Assembly: GCF_040436345.1 (NCBI RefSeq)
Contig: NC_133232.1
Coordinates: forward strand, 26,628,315-26,692,314
Direction: 5' to 3'
From: Pagrus major
Taxonomy: Eukaryota; Chordata; Actinopteri; Spariformes; Sparidae
DNA length: 64,000 nt
Part shown: in pieces, positions 1 through 11,613 of the stretch
How positions within the stretch are numbered: the first letter of the stretch is position 1
Layout: every line of letters begins with the position of its first letter
Made by a program: the position numbers and the translations under genes
Notes under the pieces: model-generated
Database searches by the model: none
The model's input: only the letters and a program-made list of their open reading frames with translations
Told to the model about the DNA's origin: nothing

Positions 1-130
1 GGTCATGTTGGTGTCGATGGGTTCTTAAAAAAAACAATAAATGCTTCACTTCGGTTATAGGTGTTATATTACTCTGTTACCGCTAAAAGAAATATATGAC
101 TTTAACCCGTTGCTTATGTTCACTGCACAG

Positions 131-203
131 TTTGTAAAGCCCACTGAGGCAATGTGATTGTGATTTTGGGCTACATAAATAAAACTGAATTGATTTGATT
201 TAC
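131..203 (+). repeat. LINE 3' tail-like dispersed repeat
   Basis: The stretch from TTGTAAAGCCCACTGAGGCA to the AATAAAACTGAATTGATTTG end resembles the 3' tail of common teleost LINE copies (a 'ttgtaaagc...gggctayataaataaaattgaattg' tail). No LINE coding sequence remains nearby. The family assignment is from memory. Confidence 0.5.
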
Positions 204-1286
204 AAACAAAACTTATTACATCATAACAATGTTATGTGTTGAAAACTTGCATCTTGAAGTAACCATGTGTGTAACGCTGTGACAAGGGGGTGGAGTGGCT
301 GTGACGGAGACCCCATTCCCCTTAGTACAAGACATTGTACCATCAAAATGATTTTAAAGCTGTTATTTTAAGTATCAAAAGTTAAAGTACTCACTGTGCA
401 ATATAATGCTACCTGTCCGTGTTGTATTATATTTGATGCTTTTGGATTAACATACTGCTGCATTCATGTGTATGTTGCATTTTAGCGCTGTAGTGGCGGT
501 GCACAACATTATGCTCATTGTCTAGTAAAAACTTTAAAACATATTTTTTTTAACAGGTTATGTTTTCCTATTGGTTATTATTCACCCCTGCAGAAACTGT
601 TAACCTACTGCATGTAAACACGAGACGTTTAAACAGAAGAAATAATAATAACATGTCTCTTATCATAGGCATATAGTGACGTGAATTCTGACCTACCCTC
701 AGATAGCAAGACATCAGTAAGCAAATGCAAATATAACTGAGTATCTATCTGAACAACTCCCACTTTGTCAATGAATACCAGGTTTCACGTCAGCTCACAC
801 TTGGCTCATTGTTTTCAAACAAAGGTCGACATAGGCACTCAGTTGGGACAGGCAGACAATTTCTGGAAAACTACCCACAAAATTCAGCTTTTGAATTTTG
901 GGGCCACAAGTAGGTTTTCCTGTCCATGGATATTTCCTCATTTTCTTCCTTAAGCTTATCTTAAATAGATCCAATTGTTCAGAAGCTCAGAGAATTGGCA
1001 AGTTATGACCTGTGCCACATGTATCTAGCAGGCTAAATAGACCTTTTTAATGGATGATGTGCTGACATGTCAGAGTAGGAAAAGCATGGGATAAATAATA
1101 AAATTACTGATGGATGAATTCCACTTAGCTGCGGTTGTCTGCCCGTTATTTTCAACTGGGTGTTTTCCAGATGGGAATTTTTTTTTTCCCCTTCTTTTTT
1201 TTTACCTTAACATGTCAAATGCAGTGTGCCTTTCAGGCTAGACAATCAAAGAAAACAGAGATTCATTTTTGGTCTACATGGTTTAC
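204..1286. other. Intergenic, no gene seen
   Basis: AT-rich unique-looking sequence. The only long open frame is a 62-codon one with no recognisable protein, and I see no splice-linked coding segment. It lies beyond the 3' end of mif. Confidence 0.5.
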
Positions 1287-1292
1287 TTTATT
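1287..1292 (-). terminator. mif: Polyadenylation signal of mif
   Basis: TTTATT on the plus strand reads AATAAA on the minus strand, about 180 nt past the mif stop codon at 1470-1472. It is the first good signal there. Confidence 0.65.
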
Positions 1293-1469
1293 GCATTTAA
1301 ATTGACAGGGATCAGTGCAAAGCTAAAGGGTCCTATTAAGTGCTTTTAAGACAGCCATACAATATATTGGCCAGTGGATTTCTGGGTGTCTTTGCTTCTT
1401 CAATCCATATGTTCGTACATCTATGAAAATACTGGAATGTTCTTCTATTTCAGTGTGTTGACCTCCATG

Positions 1470-3273
1470 TCAGCCAAAGGTGCTGTTGTTCCAGGCCACA
1501 TTGGCTGCCTCCATGTCTACAAAGTTAATATAAATCCTGAAATAGACATAAAAGGGAAATAGGTTAATGAGATTAGACATTAACAGTGAGCAAGATGCCT
1601 GCACAGGGGTACTCTTTGTTTCCGTCGCAATATTAAATTTACTTATCAAATTATGTGCAGTAATGGTTGCTATGTGTGTTCACTACCTGTCAGCAGAGAT
1701 GCCCAAGTGTTTGTTGAGGAGTCCACACAGGAGTTTAGAGTATTGCTTGTTCTGAGGACCGATCTTGCCAATACTGTGGAGGGAGCAGAGTGCGCAGGGG
1801 TCTCCCTTTCCTCCAAACATCATCATCTGGTCAGGGTTGATGTGCACAGCAATGTACTGGTATATGCAAGACAGAGACACAAAAGTGATGTCAGCCCACG
1901 CTGGGCGGATTAGTCGTGACTGGTGTTGGCCTATTAAATATAGACAACAGCAAACAACAAACTTTTGTCAGCCATGGGCCAAAAGCAAACACGTATTGTA
2001 TTGTTTTGTTAAACTGCAATAATGGTACGAGGATCCCAATTTCCCCTAATTGACTGACATGCATAAAGAGTAACCCTGCCCACCATGCTCAGATTATGAA
2101 AAAGTAGCATTTATTACCTCACAAAAAATAAATGGCATAATACAACGATTTTTATTACACATATTTTTCACAATTTCACTTTTTTATTATAAACGGGCCA
2201 AATCAAACCTCATGGCGGCAGCCCTGGATAACAGTAAAGGCTATAATTAGGATTTTTGAAAATATTTCCCCACCGCAATCCCAGTTATTCACCAGAATAT
2301 ACCTGTAAGATTTCTTTCTCACTATATTCATTAATTTGACTATTTACCTTACAGCAATTTCCCTACATAATGGTCTAAATGCTGCTTCATATTCTGGTGT
2401 GAATCACTTTAGTGTATTTTAACATATTAAAAGGTGCAATATGTAAGAATTTTGGTTTAAAACATTCAAAAAATTAACAAAAGTTATGAAGAAAAAGAAA
2501 GTTTTGACATTAGGTCAAAGACATCTTGAGATACCTACTGAAGTTAGCATGCTAACCGGGCCTGAAAACCTCTTTGGCAAACATCAACACTCTGGCTAGC
2601 AGCACTGCTAACTGTGCTAACAAGCTAACAGCAGCTACAGTCATAAACAGAACACAGTCAGCAGCAGTTAGCTACTCTGGTTATATGCTGCCCCTATTTG
2701 TTTCGGAGTATGAGGTCAACAGGTGGCCATTTTTTTTTACATCTTTAGCATTAAAAACATGCAAATTTTGAGATATTTAGCCAAAAATCAGAATCAGTCT
2801 TGTATTTACAGAAAGTAAACTGTATGCTAAAATATCGAAGATCTGGAGAAGATATTCAGCATTACATGTTAGAGGATTTGCTTTTAACATGTGGGTTTAC
2901 TGAACTACTGACACCATGATCAATCATTTACCCAAAATCAGAGTGTAAATAAATAACAGTCTGTTTGCATAACTGCGCCACAAGCTCGCCTTACTCAGAG
3001 AGGCGTATAATATCTTCCTTTAGCTGCAAATACATGGAAATCAGGCTTCAGCTGCTGCTCGCATTGCACTCAGCAGAATAGTCAAGTCATTCATACGGGA
3101 AAGAGTCCAGTGACGCCCGGGTGAGCAGGTGCTGCAGGAGTGAGCCTGCACCTGGCCTACCTCACCTGTGCAGGTTTGCCCATCGCTTTAGCCAGCTCCT
3201 CGGTGGCCTCGGACAGCAGGCTCGACGGCACATCGCCTCTGGCCACGTTGGTGCTCACCACAAACATCGGCAT
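1470..3273 (-). CDS. mif: Macrophage migration inhibitory factor
   Basis: Three coding exons on the minus strand: 3166-3273, 1687-1856 and 1470-1536, joined by GT-AG introns, give 114 residues against 115 in mammals. The 36-codon first exon equals the human one in length. The protein is a small trimeric cytokine with tautomerase activity. Visible hallmarks are the N-terminal MPMFVV (the proline becomes the catalytic residue after Met removal), the CALC redox motif in exon 2, the following SLHSIGKIG segment, and the end [12 protein letters not shown]. There is no signal peptide, as expected for a protein exported by a non-classical route. One residue is missing relative to human after KIG. The intron between exons 1 and 2 is about 1.3 kb and holds repeat debris. 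The gene lies head-to-head with the zinc finger gene. Identification is secure. Confidence 0.95.
2427..2460 (+). repeat. TTAA-ended MITE terminus, truncated
   Basis: TTAAAAGGTGCAATATGTAAGAAT inside mif intron 1 matches the ends of the complete MITE at 49940-50212. No partner terminus is visible downstream, so this is one end of a degraded copy. Confidence 0.45.
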
Positions 3274-3368
3274 GATGACTTGTCTTCTGTGCTGCTGTCT
3301 TCTCCACCTCACGAACTGCAGATGGCAGACGCTGCAACTCAACCCAGAGGCGGAAGAAGCGACGTGTC

Positions 3369-3401
<33 letters not shown>
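3369..3401 (+). repeat. (CT)n microsatellite upstream of mif
   Basis: Uninterrupted TC dinucleotide run about 100 bp upstream of the mif start codon (GA-rich on the mif sense strand), probably in the 5' leader or proximal promoter. Such GA/CT runs often vary in length. Confidence 0.85.
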
Positions 3402-3403
<2 letters not shown>

Positions 3404-3655
3404 GTGCAGTCATGAAGCAAAAATGACCACAGCGCCTCCATGCACCCTGGAAGACATATAATGTTGACGCTGTCTAAACAAAAAAAACCCGGTATTTTAA
3501 CGGAAGAGGCATTTTTGTACTGTCACTTCCATAAATTTTTTTTTTTTTACCACAACTGTTGAAATCAAATCAAGCGCAAGGTGATATATAAAAAAACCCC
3601 GAGCTTGTGTTTTTCTAGGGTGCGGCAGCTCTTGAGTGTAGGGTAATTACGGTAC

Positions 3656-3667
3656 TGCGCATGCGCA
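3656..3667. promoter_or_regulatory. NRF1-type palindrome between mif and the zinc finger gene
   Basis: TGCGCATGCGCA is a perfect match to the NRF1 (nuclear respiratory factor 1) consensus, typical of CpG-type housekeeping promoters. It sits about 380 bp upstream of the mif start codon and directly before a probable noncoding first exon of the zinc finger gene, which ends at a GTGCGT donor near 3880. Shared control of both genes is an inference. Confidence 0.6.
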
Positions 3668-4296
3668 GTGTCCTCCAGCATCGGTAAGCAGTGCTGAAGG
3701 AGGCGAGGAGGAAAACAGTAGCAGGGGGAGAGCGGACAGAAGTTGGATGGCGCTTTCCTTTGTCGCCACGTCTCTGTGCTTATGAACACCGAGCGAGCTC
3801 ATCTGCCATCCGTGAAATCATAGCCGTGTGTCGCCGTTTCACGTCCGAGTTACCCCCCCGGGCTTCATCTAACAAACGGTGCGTATACGAGGCTAAATTA
3901 GCCGGGCTGCTAGCACGATCACTTTCCACCGTTACGGAGGCGTTACTGCCCCTCGTCTACTTTAACAGTCTGTCATTAGCAAGTTATTTAGACTAGCTTA
4001 TTCTGATTTGGTGTTAACCTACAATAGCGATGTTGTACCTCTTGAATAAGCCTTTAGTGTAGTCTGTAAGTAAATGGATTTAAACAGATGGCATAGCCGT
4101 AGTGTTAATGTGTGGACCCACTGAGCCCTGTCACAGGTTAATGTTGATATCGTGAAGGTTTTGTAGCTGCTAGCTAGTAGCGACGAGTAAAGTTCGTTTA
4201 TGTAACAGGCAAGCTGTGGGTAAGATTGGATATATTGTGGCTAACGCTATCCGATCGCGTGAAACTTTTGTGATATCGGTGGGGAAACTGTCTCGT

Positions 4297-7200
4297 ATGT
4301 CTCACGATCGTGACATCCAACTGTTACTGAACCATCCTCAGGTCGTCGAGATGATGGAGGAGTCGGTCTCCACGTTTGAGACTCATCTGACGGCTGTCAT
4401 GGACAGCCTGATCCGAGCCTCCGTCTGCGAGATCACCAAACTCTTCCAGGAGACGGTGAACGACTACCTGGTGGAGCTGTCTGTCAACCGGAGGGAGAAC
4501 GAGGCTCTCAAACTGCGGCTGAGGCTCACCGAGAACAAGCTGAGAACCGAGCGCAAGTACGGGATGGGCTGGGCTGCCCACCGCCGCAACGCCGGACTGG
4601 AGGAAGCAGCTGGAGGGCGGCAGAAACGAAAAGTTGAGGGGGCCCGTGAGTATGTCTTATTGCCTGAGGATGGCCTCTCCTCTCAAACAAGGAGGCTTAC
4701 ATCACCTTTTTAGTTTGTATCATAATTAAAAGGCACCTTGCAGGAACATCTTCCATATCTCAGTGTTTTAATGTGAGAAGCAGGTTTGTTGCTGTGCAGT
4801 CAGGGCTTATGTGAAGACGCACTTGTTTTGTTGGAAACCATCTGGCAAGAGCTGATCTCTCCCTCCCTCCCTCCCTGCCTCCTCCTTCCTCCTCCGCCTC
4901 CTCTTCATGTTCTCTCCCTCTGTCCTTCACCTCCCCCTCTCCTCTCTCTCTCTCTCTCCCTCCCTGCTGCATTCTGTCCCTCCCACTCCTCTGTGCTTTC
5001 TGCACACTCTCTCCCTCCCTCCCTCCCTTCCTGCCTTGCTCCTCTCCCTCCCCCCACCTCCTTCACTCCACTCTCTGCCTCCCTCCAACTCCACCTCCTC
5101 CCCTTCCCGCTCCTCTCTCCTTCACGCCCTCGCCTCCTTCCTCTCTCCCTGCCCCCACCTCCTCCTGCTCTGCTCTCTCCTTCATCACGTTGCACACACA
5201 CTCCCCCGCCCTCCCTCCCACCCCCGCCTCCTCCGCTCCACTCCTCTCCCGCTCCTCTCCACCGCCACCACCGTAATTACACACTTCCTCTCCACTGCCA
5301 CTTCTCCTCTGTCTCTCCCTCTCATCTTTTCACATGTTCATTCTTCTCTTTCTCCTTCAACATGTCCTCCCTCTACTCCTCCTCCTCTCCCCACCAACTC
5401 CACTTCTCCCTCTCTTCTCTGCCTCTCCTCCCTTTCACGTGTCTCTTTCTCCTTTCCGCTCGCTTGTCTGTCCTTCTACGCCCCCTCTCTCCTCACTCGT
5501 TCATCATGCTCACTCCTCCTCCCCTGCTCCCTTTCCTGTCTCCCTTCCCCCCCAACCTCCCCTCTACTCCTGTTCCCTTCTGCCTCCTCCTACTCCTCCT
5601 CCTCCTTCTCATCTCCCACTTCTCCACCCACTTCTCCTTCATCTCTCTCTCTCTCCTGACCTCCCAATCATCTCCTCCCACTTATCGCTCTCCCCCTCAT
5701 ATTTCATTCTCTCTCCTTCCTGTCTCCCCATATGCCCTCCCTCTCTCCTGCCCCCTCCCCACCTTCCTCTCTCACCTCCCTCTCTCCCTCCCTCCCTTCC
5801 TTCGTCTTGCTCTCTTCTCCTCTCCACAGGAGGCAAGTCAAAGAAGAGCCCGGCGGCAGCCTATGGCAAAGGCTGGCCTGGAGGTGTGTGGGAGGAAGGA
5901 GGAGGCGGCGGTGGTGTTGTCGGTGGAGGAGGTGGAGGAGGAGGAGGAAACGGAGGAGCTGTGGGGATGGTAGCAGGAGCAGGAGGAAGAGGGGGGAAGG
6001 AGGCCCGGGAGATGTACCTCATCCAGTTCCCCGGGGATGAAGAGGATGAGGGAGGGATGGTGGAGGACGAGGAAGGGGAGGGGAGTCTCAGCGTTGAGGG
6101 GGAGGAGACGGCCAACATCAAAGAGGAGGTGAGGGAGAAGGGCTTTCTCAGAGGAGGAGGAGTAGGAGGAGAAAGTGGCACAGCATCTCTGCGCTGCTCA
6201 GCGGCTTCATATAGAATGAGAACGAACGTGGAGAGAAAAAGAGAGAGCTAATACGGAGAGACTGAGAGAGTTTTGCTCGTGTTCAGACATCAAATCACTG
6301 CAGAGATGTAGTGGATAAAACGAAGGCTATTGATTCGATATTTAGCTTCCAGAAGAGCCTGTTGAGTGTGGCTCTCCACATCTCAAGTGCAGCAAGCTTT
6401 TAGGTAGGAATACTACTGGTAGAGGTGAAAAGCTGTTTGCTATTCCACCACATGACCAAGTGGCAGGGCACAGAACCACTCTCCTCTTCTCTCCTCTTTT
6501 CTATTTGAATATTCAAAGCATGCAAGATGTGTTATTAGCCTCACTGTCAAGTCATTTCAAGGTGTTGTTGATGGCTATTAAAATTCAATACAATCAATCA
6601 TGTAGCTTCGTTCTCAGATGCATTTTAAACATGAATTTGTTGGGTCATAATGTGTTGCATGTAAGTTAACAAGCCATTTTGGTTCTCTGTGCAGTTTTCT
6701 CAAACAGAGGGCTATCAACCTGCCTCTCTCCAGCTCATCAAGGAGGCTTTGAAGATGGACCCGCCCAGCAAGAACCTCCACTCTGGCTCCAGAGCCCAAA
6801 GCGAAGGTAATGAGCCCGGGTCACACTGGTTGAGGGAGTGGAGAACAGTTTGAAAGAAAGTGGAAATGATTGCTCACACCATCTTTTTGTCCTCCTCTCT
6901 GTCTCTTCTCAGGAGACCTGTCAGATCATCCCCCGACCCTTCATCCAGGAGAGCGAGACGAGGAGGACTGGGAGGTGGGCTCAGCAGAGCCATCGGAGGG
7001 GGGCATGACCATGGATGAGCTGAGGGGTCTGGAGTCCGCACTGAGGGCTGAGAGAGGCCGCGAGCAGGCTGCCATGACGGTCTCCCAGAATGTCAGCCCA
7101 GATCACAAGATGGTGCGAGGCAGCGAGATCAGCATGGCGCCCAAGTACATTGGTCTGGATGGAATGGAGCAGGACGAAGAGCTGGAGCCTCAGCCACCCA

Positions 7201-7934
7201 CCCTGCAGAGAGAGGAGCAGGTAGGACAGGGCAGGTCGAAGGACCCTGTGAGGGCTGCAGTGGAGCTAAGGTTAGGCTGGTCGAAGAAGCTGAGAGAGGG
7301 CGACTCAGTCACGTCTGGAGATGATGGAATGGAGTCGGAGCCCCGGTCCCACCTGTCTGCTCCAGGGAGTGCTGGGGAGAGTGGAGGGGAAGAGGAGGGT
7401 GGTGGGGACCTGCTGCACTTCTGCCCACAGTGTGGAGGAGGCTTCACCTCAGATGCCGAGCTGGAGGATCACCCCTGTCCACTTGGAGGATCTCAGTTAC
7501 AAAACAGTGGAGCAGAGGATGGTCTTTTCCCCTGTGCCCACTGTGGCAACACGTTCAGCCACGCCTGGGCACTAAAGAACCATGAGTGTGCCTGTGCCGC
7601 CGAGCGGCCGCACTGCTGTGAGATCTGCGGAAAGCGCTTCACACACTCGCGCTCACTGGAACGGCATCATCTGGTGCACACGGGCGAGAGGCCGCACCGC
7701 TGCCCTCAGTGCGGACGCACCTTCAGTCGTCTAGGCAATCTGGAACGGCACCAGCGGATTCACACGGGCGAACGTCCATACGGGTGTGAAGCATGCGGAA
7801 AACGGTTCAGTCGCGTGGAGTACTTGAAGAGACACCAGCTCATACACAACAGTGAAAAGGCGACGCTCCAGTGCTCCAACTGCGGGAGTGGTTTTAGTGA
7901 TGTGGAGCAGCTGAAAAACCACCAGTGTTTTTAG
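4297..7934 (+). CDS. C2H2 zinc finger transcription factor
   Basis: Four coding exons, 4297-4645, 5830-6128, 6695-6806 and 6913-7934, join in phase to 593 codons. The start is the ATG of MSHDRDIQ; the frame is open farther upstream but has no other ATG. A noncoding exon near 3690-3880 and a splice acceptor at about 4208 fit the 5' end. The N-terminal ~110 residues are helical (repeated Leu/Arg/Glu), like the dimerising N-termini of many fish ZNF proteins. Exon 2 is glycine- and acid-rich from GGAGGA repeats. Exon 4 holds three canonical C2H2 fingers (about residues 486-564) with HTGERP linkers, flanked by degenerate fingers, the last with a C in place of the second H (KNHQCF). It is presumably a nuclear DNA-binding protein. 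The exact orthologue is not recognised, so no symbol is given. Confidence 0.85.
4853..5828 (+). repeat. Long polypyrimidine (CT-rich) intron tract
   Basis: Nearly the whole first coding intron of the zinc finger gene, about 975 bp, is C/T-rich on the coding strand with very few purines. It is a mixture of CCTCC, CTCTCC and TTCCTC words rather than one clean tandem unit. It ends in a normal CCACAG acceptor at 5829. The strand asymmetry produces long meaningless open frames on both strands. Confidence 0.9.
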
Positions 7935-8365
7935 AGCCTCTCCTCTGAATCTCTGACAGAACTGGAAAGAAAAAGCAGGTTTTTCATTGAATGTGGTAGA
8001 ATCTAGGTGATGAATGTGACTGGTAGATGCTCATTTTATTCTCAGTGATGTGGAGTTGCCTTTCCTACTCACTGCTAAAAAAGTAAATACAGAAGGCAAA
8101 TGTCCAAAGTTGACAGGAAGTCAGGTGTAAATGAATTCCTCTGTTGGAGGAGAAAGAAAATCAATCTCAGACCTTCAGCCATTTTAATTTGATGTGTTTT
8201 CATTTGTATGTACAAAGCTTGTACTTATTTATGATGATCAATAATGTACATTTTTGTCTTTTTATCAATAATTCGCCATTACAGTCGATGCTCTTGTTTG
8301 TTTCTGACAATATAATTGACAACTTGGTATTTTGTATGTTTGTGTTTCAGTCATATCATTAAAAA

Positions 8366-8371
8366 AATAAA
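8366..8371 (+). terminator. Polyadenylation signal of the zinc finger gene
   Basis: AATAAA about 430 nt past the stop at 7934. It lies only about 45 bp from the opposing signal of the neighbouring minus-strand nuclease gene, so the two transcripts end almost together. Confidence 0.6.
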
Positions 8372-8414
8372 TACTTCAACTCATCAGAAGGCTCTTTGAC
8401 AGTTTCAGTCTGGT

Positions 8415-8420
8415 TTTATT
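8415..8420 (-). terminator. Polyadenylation signal of ENDOD1-like gene A
   Basis: TTTATT on the plus strand (AATAAA on the minus strand), about 220 nt beyond the stop codon at 8637-8639. Confidence 0.55.
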
Positions 8421-8636
8421 GGAGAAGCATCAGGTTAGTGCAAGATGATATTGACAAGGTGGAAAATAGGAATTTTGCAAGATCATATTCAACAGAAACA
8501 TTAAGAGATGAAACAATATTTTAATTAAGCATACACACAGTAATTAAGCAGTAAGGGAGTTTCTTTAAAGCTTGGGTTCTGCACACCTATAACAACCTTG
8601 GCTATGACAGATGTATAAAGAGTCTGTGACCCTTTG

Positions 8637-10387
8637 TTACTGACACTGCCCTGTAAACAGACTCAGTGTAGGCGTTCTCAGCCTTCTCCTCAAGATGCCC
8701 TCTAGGGTCTGAAGGGACATCCGCCTCACATCATAGCCACGGATCCTGGCGTTGGCGTCAGGATCCACCGGCACGATCTCCTCCCCACTGTCAGGGTCAT
8801 TTCTTCCCACTGCAGCATGCGTGGGGAAAAAGTTCTTCATGGACTTAGGAAGGCTGCTACTGTAGGATGAACAGCAATAGGCAGACCACATGTACTCAGG
8901 AACAGACACCCTGTTATTAATCCTGCGCTCCGTGGTATAAGGCAGGGCTCCGGTGATCACATACATTGACCCCTTGCAATAAGCCTTGAATCTCTCTAAC
9001 ACCTCCGTCTCCAGACCCTTCCAGGGTCCACCGTTGGATCCCGCTCGCTGAGGGACGATGTTTGTCAGGGTGAAGGTGGCCTCACGGTCTGCTTTTATCT
9101 TGTTGTGCATGCTGGGATTGAGATGGCCCTTAGTGTAGTTGGAGTTCTTGTAATCCTCACGTACCGCCTGGCTCTTCTTCACTCTCTTTGGGGTTTTGCT
9201 TGAGAAAGGCTGCATATCTGGGCTGTCTTTGGGAAACGCCAGCTTAAAAACAAAGAGAGGAGAAGATATCACTTTTTAGGAGCTACATTAGAGCGCTTTG
9301 CTGCTGTTGAATTGAGTTTAATCTGTGTCTGAGTGTGCCTCTGTTGTGCAAACAGGTGTGTGTACTAAAAAAAATCAACAAAATAAAATGAAATAGAAAA
9401 TAAACAAAATGGATGAAATACTGCTTTATTTCCTCTGAGAGAAGATTAGGTCTGTCTTGCCTTTGCTTCTGCTTGAAGGTAATGGAAAAAAACTGCCTTT
9501 GAGCAGGTCACCACAATGACCACAACTGGTAGTGTTCTCACACATTTAGTCTCACCACCTTACAGCCGCAACACAATTTCCTATTAAATCTACATGCAAA
9601 AACGCACGCAGTGACATCCTCCATTTATGATATATAGACACACTTATAACAATAACTTTTTTTTATAGAGCACCTTTTAAAACAGTTTACAAAGTGCTTT
9701 GATAGACAAAGCAAAAAGCAGGACACTGGTCGAAAATATAACAGAATAAATGCTCAACAACCAAGACAAACACAAGGAAGCCACGATTAAGAGCAAGTTC
9801 AAACAAGAAGGCCAAAAAGAAAGCACAAAATTTAACACCAAATACAAGTAAAAGAAATAAAAGCAATCGATAGAAAGCAAAATCTGAAGAAGAAAACAGA
9901 CCAAGAACAGATAAAAGAATACAAATAAATAAAAAAAATAAAAATATAAAAGCAATAAAGGATGATTCAATAGAAGAACTCGTGAACTAATTTGCACTAA
10001 ACCAAAACGAAAGGTCATCACTTTTTACTCATTTTTGTCCTATTGCAGTAGGTACATACATTTTGTCTTTAAGTAAAAGTTTTTTCTGCTTACCTGTGGT
10101 TCATACTTCCAGTTAGGAGGTGGCCGTTTTTTGCCCTTTTCAAAAGTGATATTATAGGCAGAGTACAACGGTGTACGACCCTGAAGGTGATACAGGCTGG
10201 CAAAGCGGTACTTATGTTTGTAGCGCTGGCATATTGGCTGGTATCCTGCTTTTTTGAAGCCCTGTGGTGGAGTTGCTTTATAGAAGAAATCGAGGCACTT
10301 GGAAAAGTCGTTGCTGATCTCTCCGAGGACCAGTCCACCAAACCAGGGTAGGAGAAGAAGCAGAGCTCCTGTTGAGGATTGCAGCAT
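8637..10387 (-). CDS. Endonuclease domain-containing 1-like protein, copy A
   Basis: Two coding exons on the minus strand, 10094-10387 and 8637-9242, give 299 residues. The start is the Met of MLQSSTGALL, which begins a clear signal peptide (hydrophobic LLLLLPWFGGLVLG), so the product is probably secreted or lumenal. The body is a DNA/RNA non-specific endonuclease (NUC) domain: the TKGHLNPS motif carries the catalytic His (about residue 138) in place of the textbook DRGH, and the following TLTNIVPQ supplies the metal-binding Asn. An acceptor (CAACACAG near 10420) and a donor (CAG-GTAGGT near 10530) suggest a 5' noncoding exon. Paralogue B lies 2 kb upstream in the same orientation. ENDOD1 relatives are multicopy in fish and their substrates are poorly known, so no symbol is given. 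Confidence 0.88.
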
Positions 10388-11350
10388 CTTCCTGTGAGAC
10401 AGGCTTTGGCTGTATCTGTGTTGTGGAAAAAAGATGATTATTTGCAGTGAACATTGAACACACCTTGAACTGCAAACTAGTCTTACCAAAGATCTTTCCC
10501 TTCAAACATTGGCTATACCTACCTGCAGCTCTTCAGTTAAAAACTCTCTGAGGTTGGCGGGACCACCACACAACCAAGTGACAGTTCACAGCTCCACTCT
10601 CTTGTTTTGTCACCTCACCCTCAGCCCCCCTGCTTCACCACTCCCCCGCACCAGTAGGGAGGAGAGCTGAGGTCCAGAGGTGAACCTATCCCCCGCCCCC
10701 CTCCCCCTTCTTCTTCCTCAACCTCTGTATATGAGACTTTGTCAGCAGCAGCAGCAGATGCACCTTTACAAAACAGAGGGCGCCCAGCCGCCCACTCCTC
10801 ACACGGCAACATGACATGATTGATTTGACGTGTAAATGAGCAATGAATGCAAACTTCGACACCAGAAGTGTACTTCATGTCATTTATTTAAAATAAACCA
10901 AAATCAATGACATCAGCAATGAAAGCATGGAGTTGATTTGAGAGAAGTGGTATGGCGCTGAATGGTGCAATAAGAAAAGGAGCAAGGGGGCACACCAGCT
11001 GGAGGAAAAGTAAAAGAAAGGCAAAAGGTTACTGCGCTACTTGTACCAAAGACCACTGCAGTGGCATACAGCTGTCATACATAAAGGTTTAAACTAGCAA
11101 CTAAAGAAGTTTCTCTGGAAGTAGTTGCAAAATCAATAACCAAACCAAAAATATTCTTTAACGTTCTGTGCAGTATGGATGTTCAAATCATATAAGATTT
11201 ATTTTATTTTAATGGTCAGCTAGTTTATTTATTAATAAACTGTATTATTTACTTTACATTTGCATGTTGCATCATACCAAGTGGGCCCCAGAAGCTCCGG
11301 ACTCACTGTGTGTCCACTTATTTCTGCTGATTTGATTCAAAATTAGTTTG

Positions 11351-11613
11351 CTTCCATGCTAAATGTGTCCAAGATGTGCGTTGTTATTCTAGAGTTAATT
11401 TAAGCCTTTCCTATCGTATCATGTAAGGTTTATCGAACTGTAATGTAACCTAGGAAGTGACCGAATGCCACTGTAAGCTGTTATCTAACTGAAGTTGACG
11501 GGTCAGCTTTTCAGTTGCTGATCGATCAGGAAGCAGTGAAATGATAACGAAAGGATTAAATTAACTCTAAAAAACAAACGCACATCTTGGACACATTTAT
11601 TTAAGCCTGGAAG
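11351..11613. repeat. Foldback inverted repeat (MITE-like)
   Basis: The arm at 11351-11424 is the imperfect reverse complement of 11539-11613; both contain AATGTGTCCAAGATGTGCG or its complement. A loop of about 115 bp lies between them. It sits between the two ENDOD1-like genes and has no coding capacity. I see no clear target duplication. Confidence 0.7.

Noticed and set aside
3121-3426. 101-codon plus-strand frame over mif exon 1
   Set aside because: Antisense to the clear mif first exon and extended only by the CT microsatellite.
4786-5973. A 395-codon plus-strand frame and matching minus-strand frames of about 60-100 codons
   Set aside because: They come from the polypyrimidine intron composition (Pro/Leu/Ser on one strand, Glu/Gly/Arg on the other). 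The real zinc finger exons join around this tract in phase.
9677-10021. 114-codon hydrophobic minus-strand frame
   Set aside because: It lies in the intron of ENDOD1-like copy A, is made of A/T-rich low-complexity sequence (Phe/Leu/Tyr), and is not bounded by usable splice sites.
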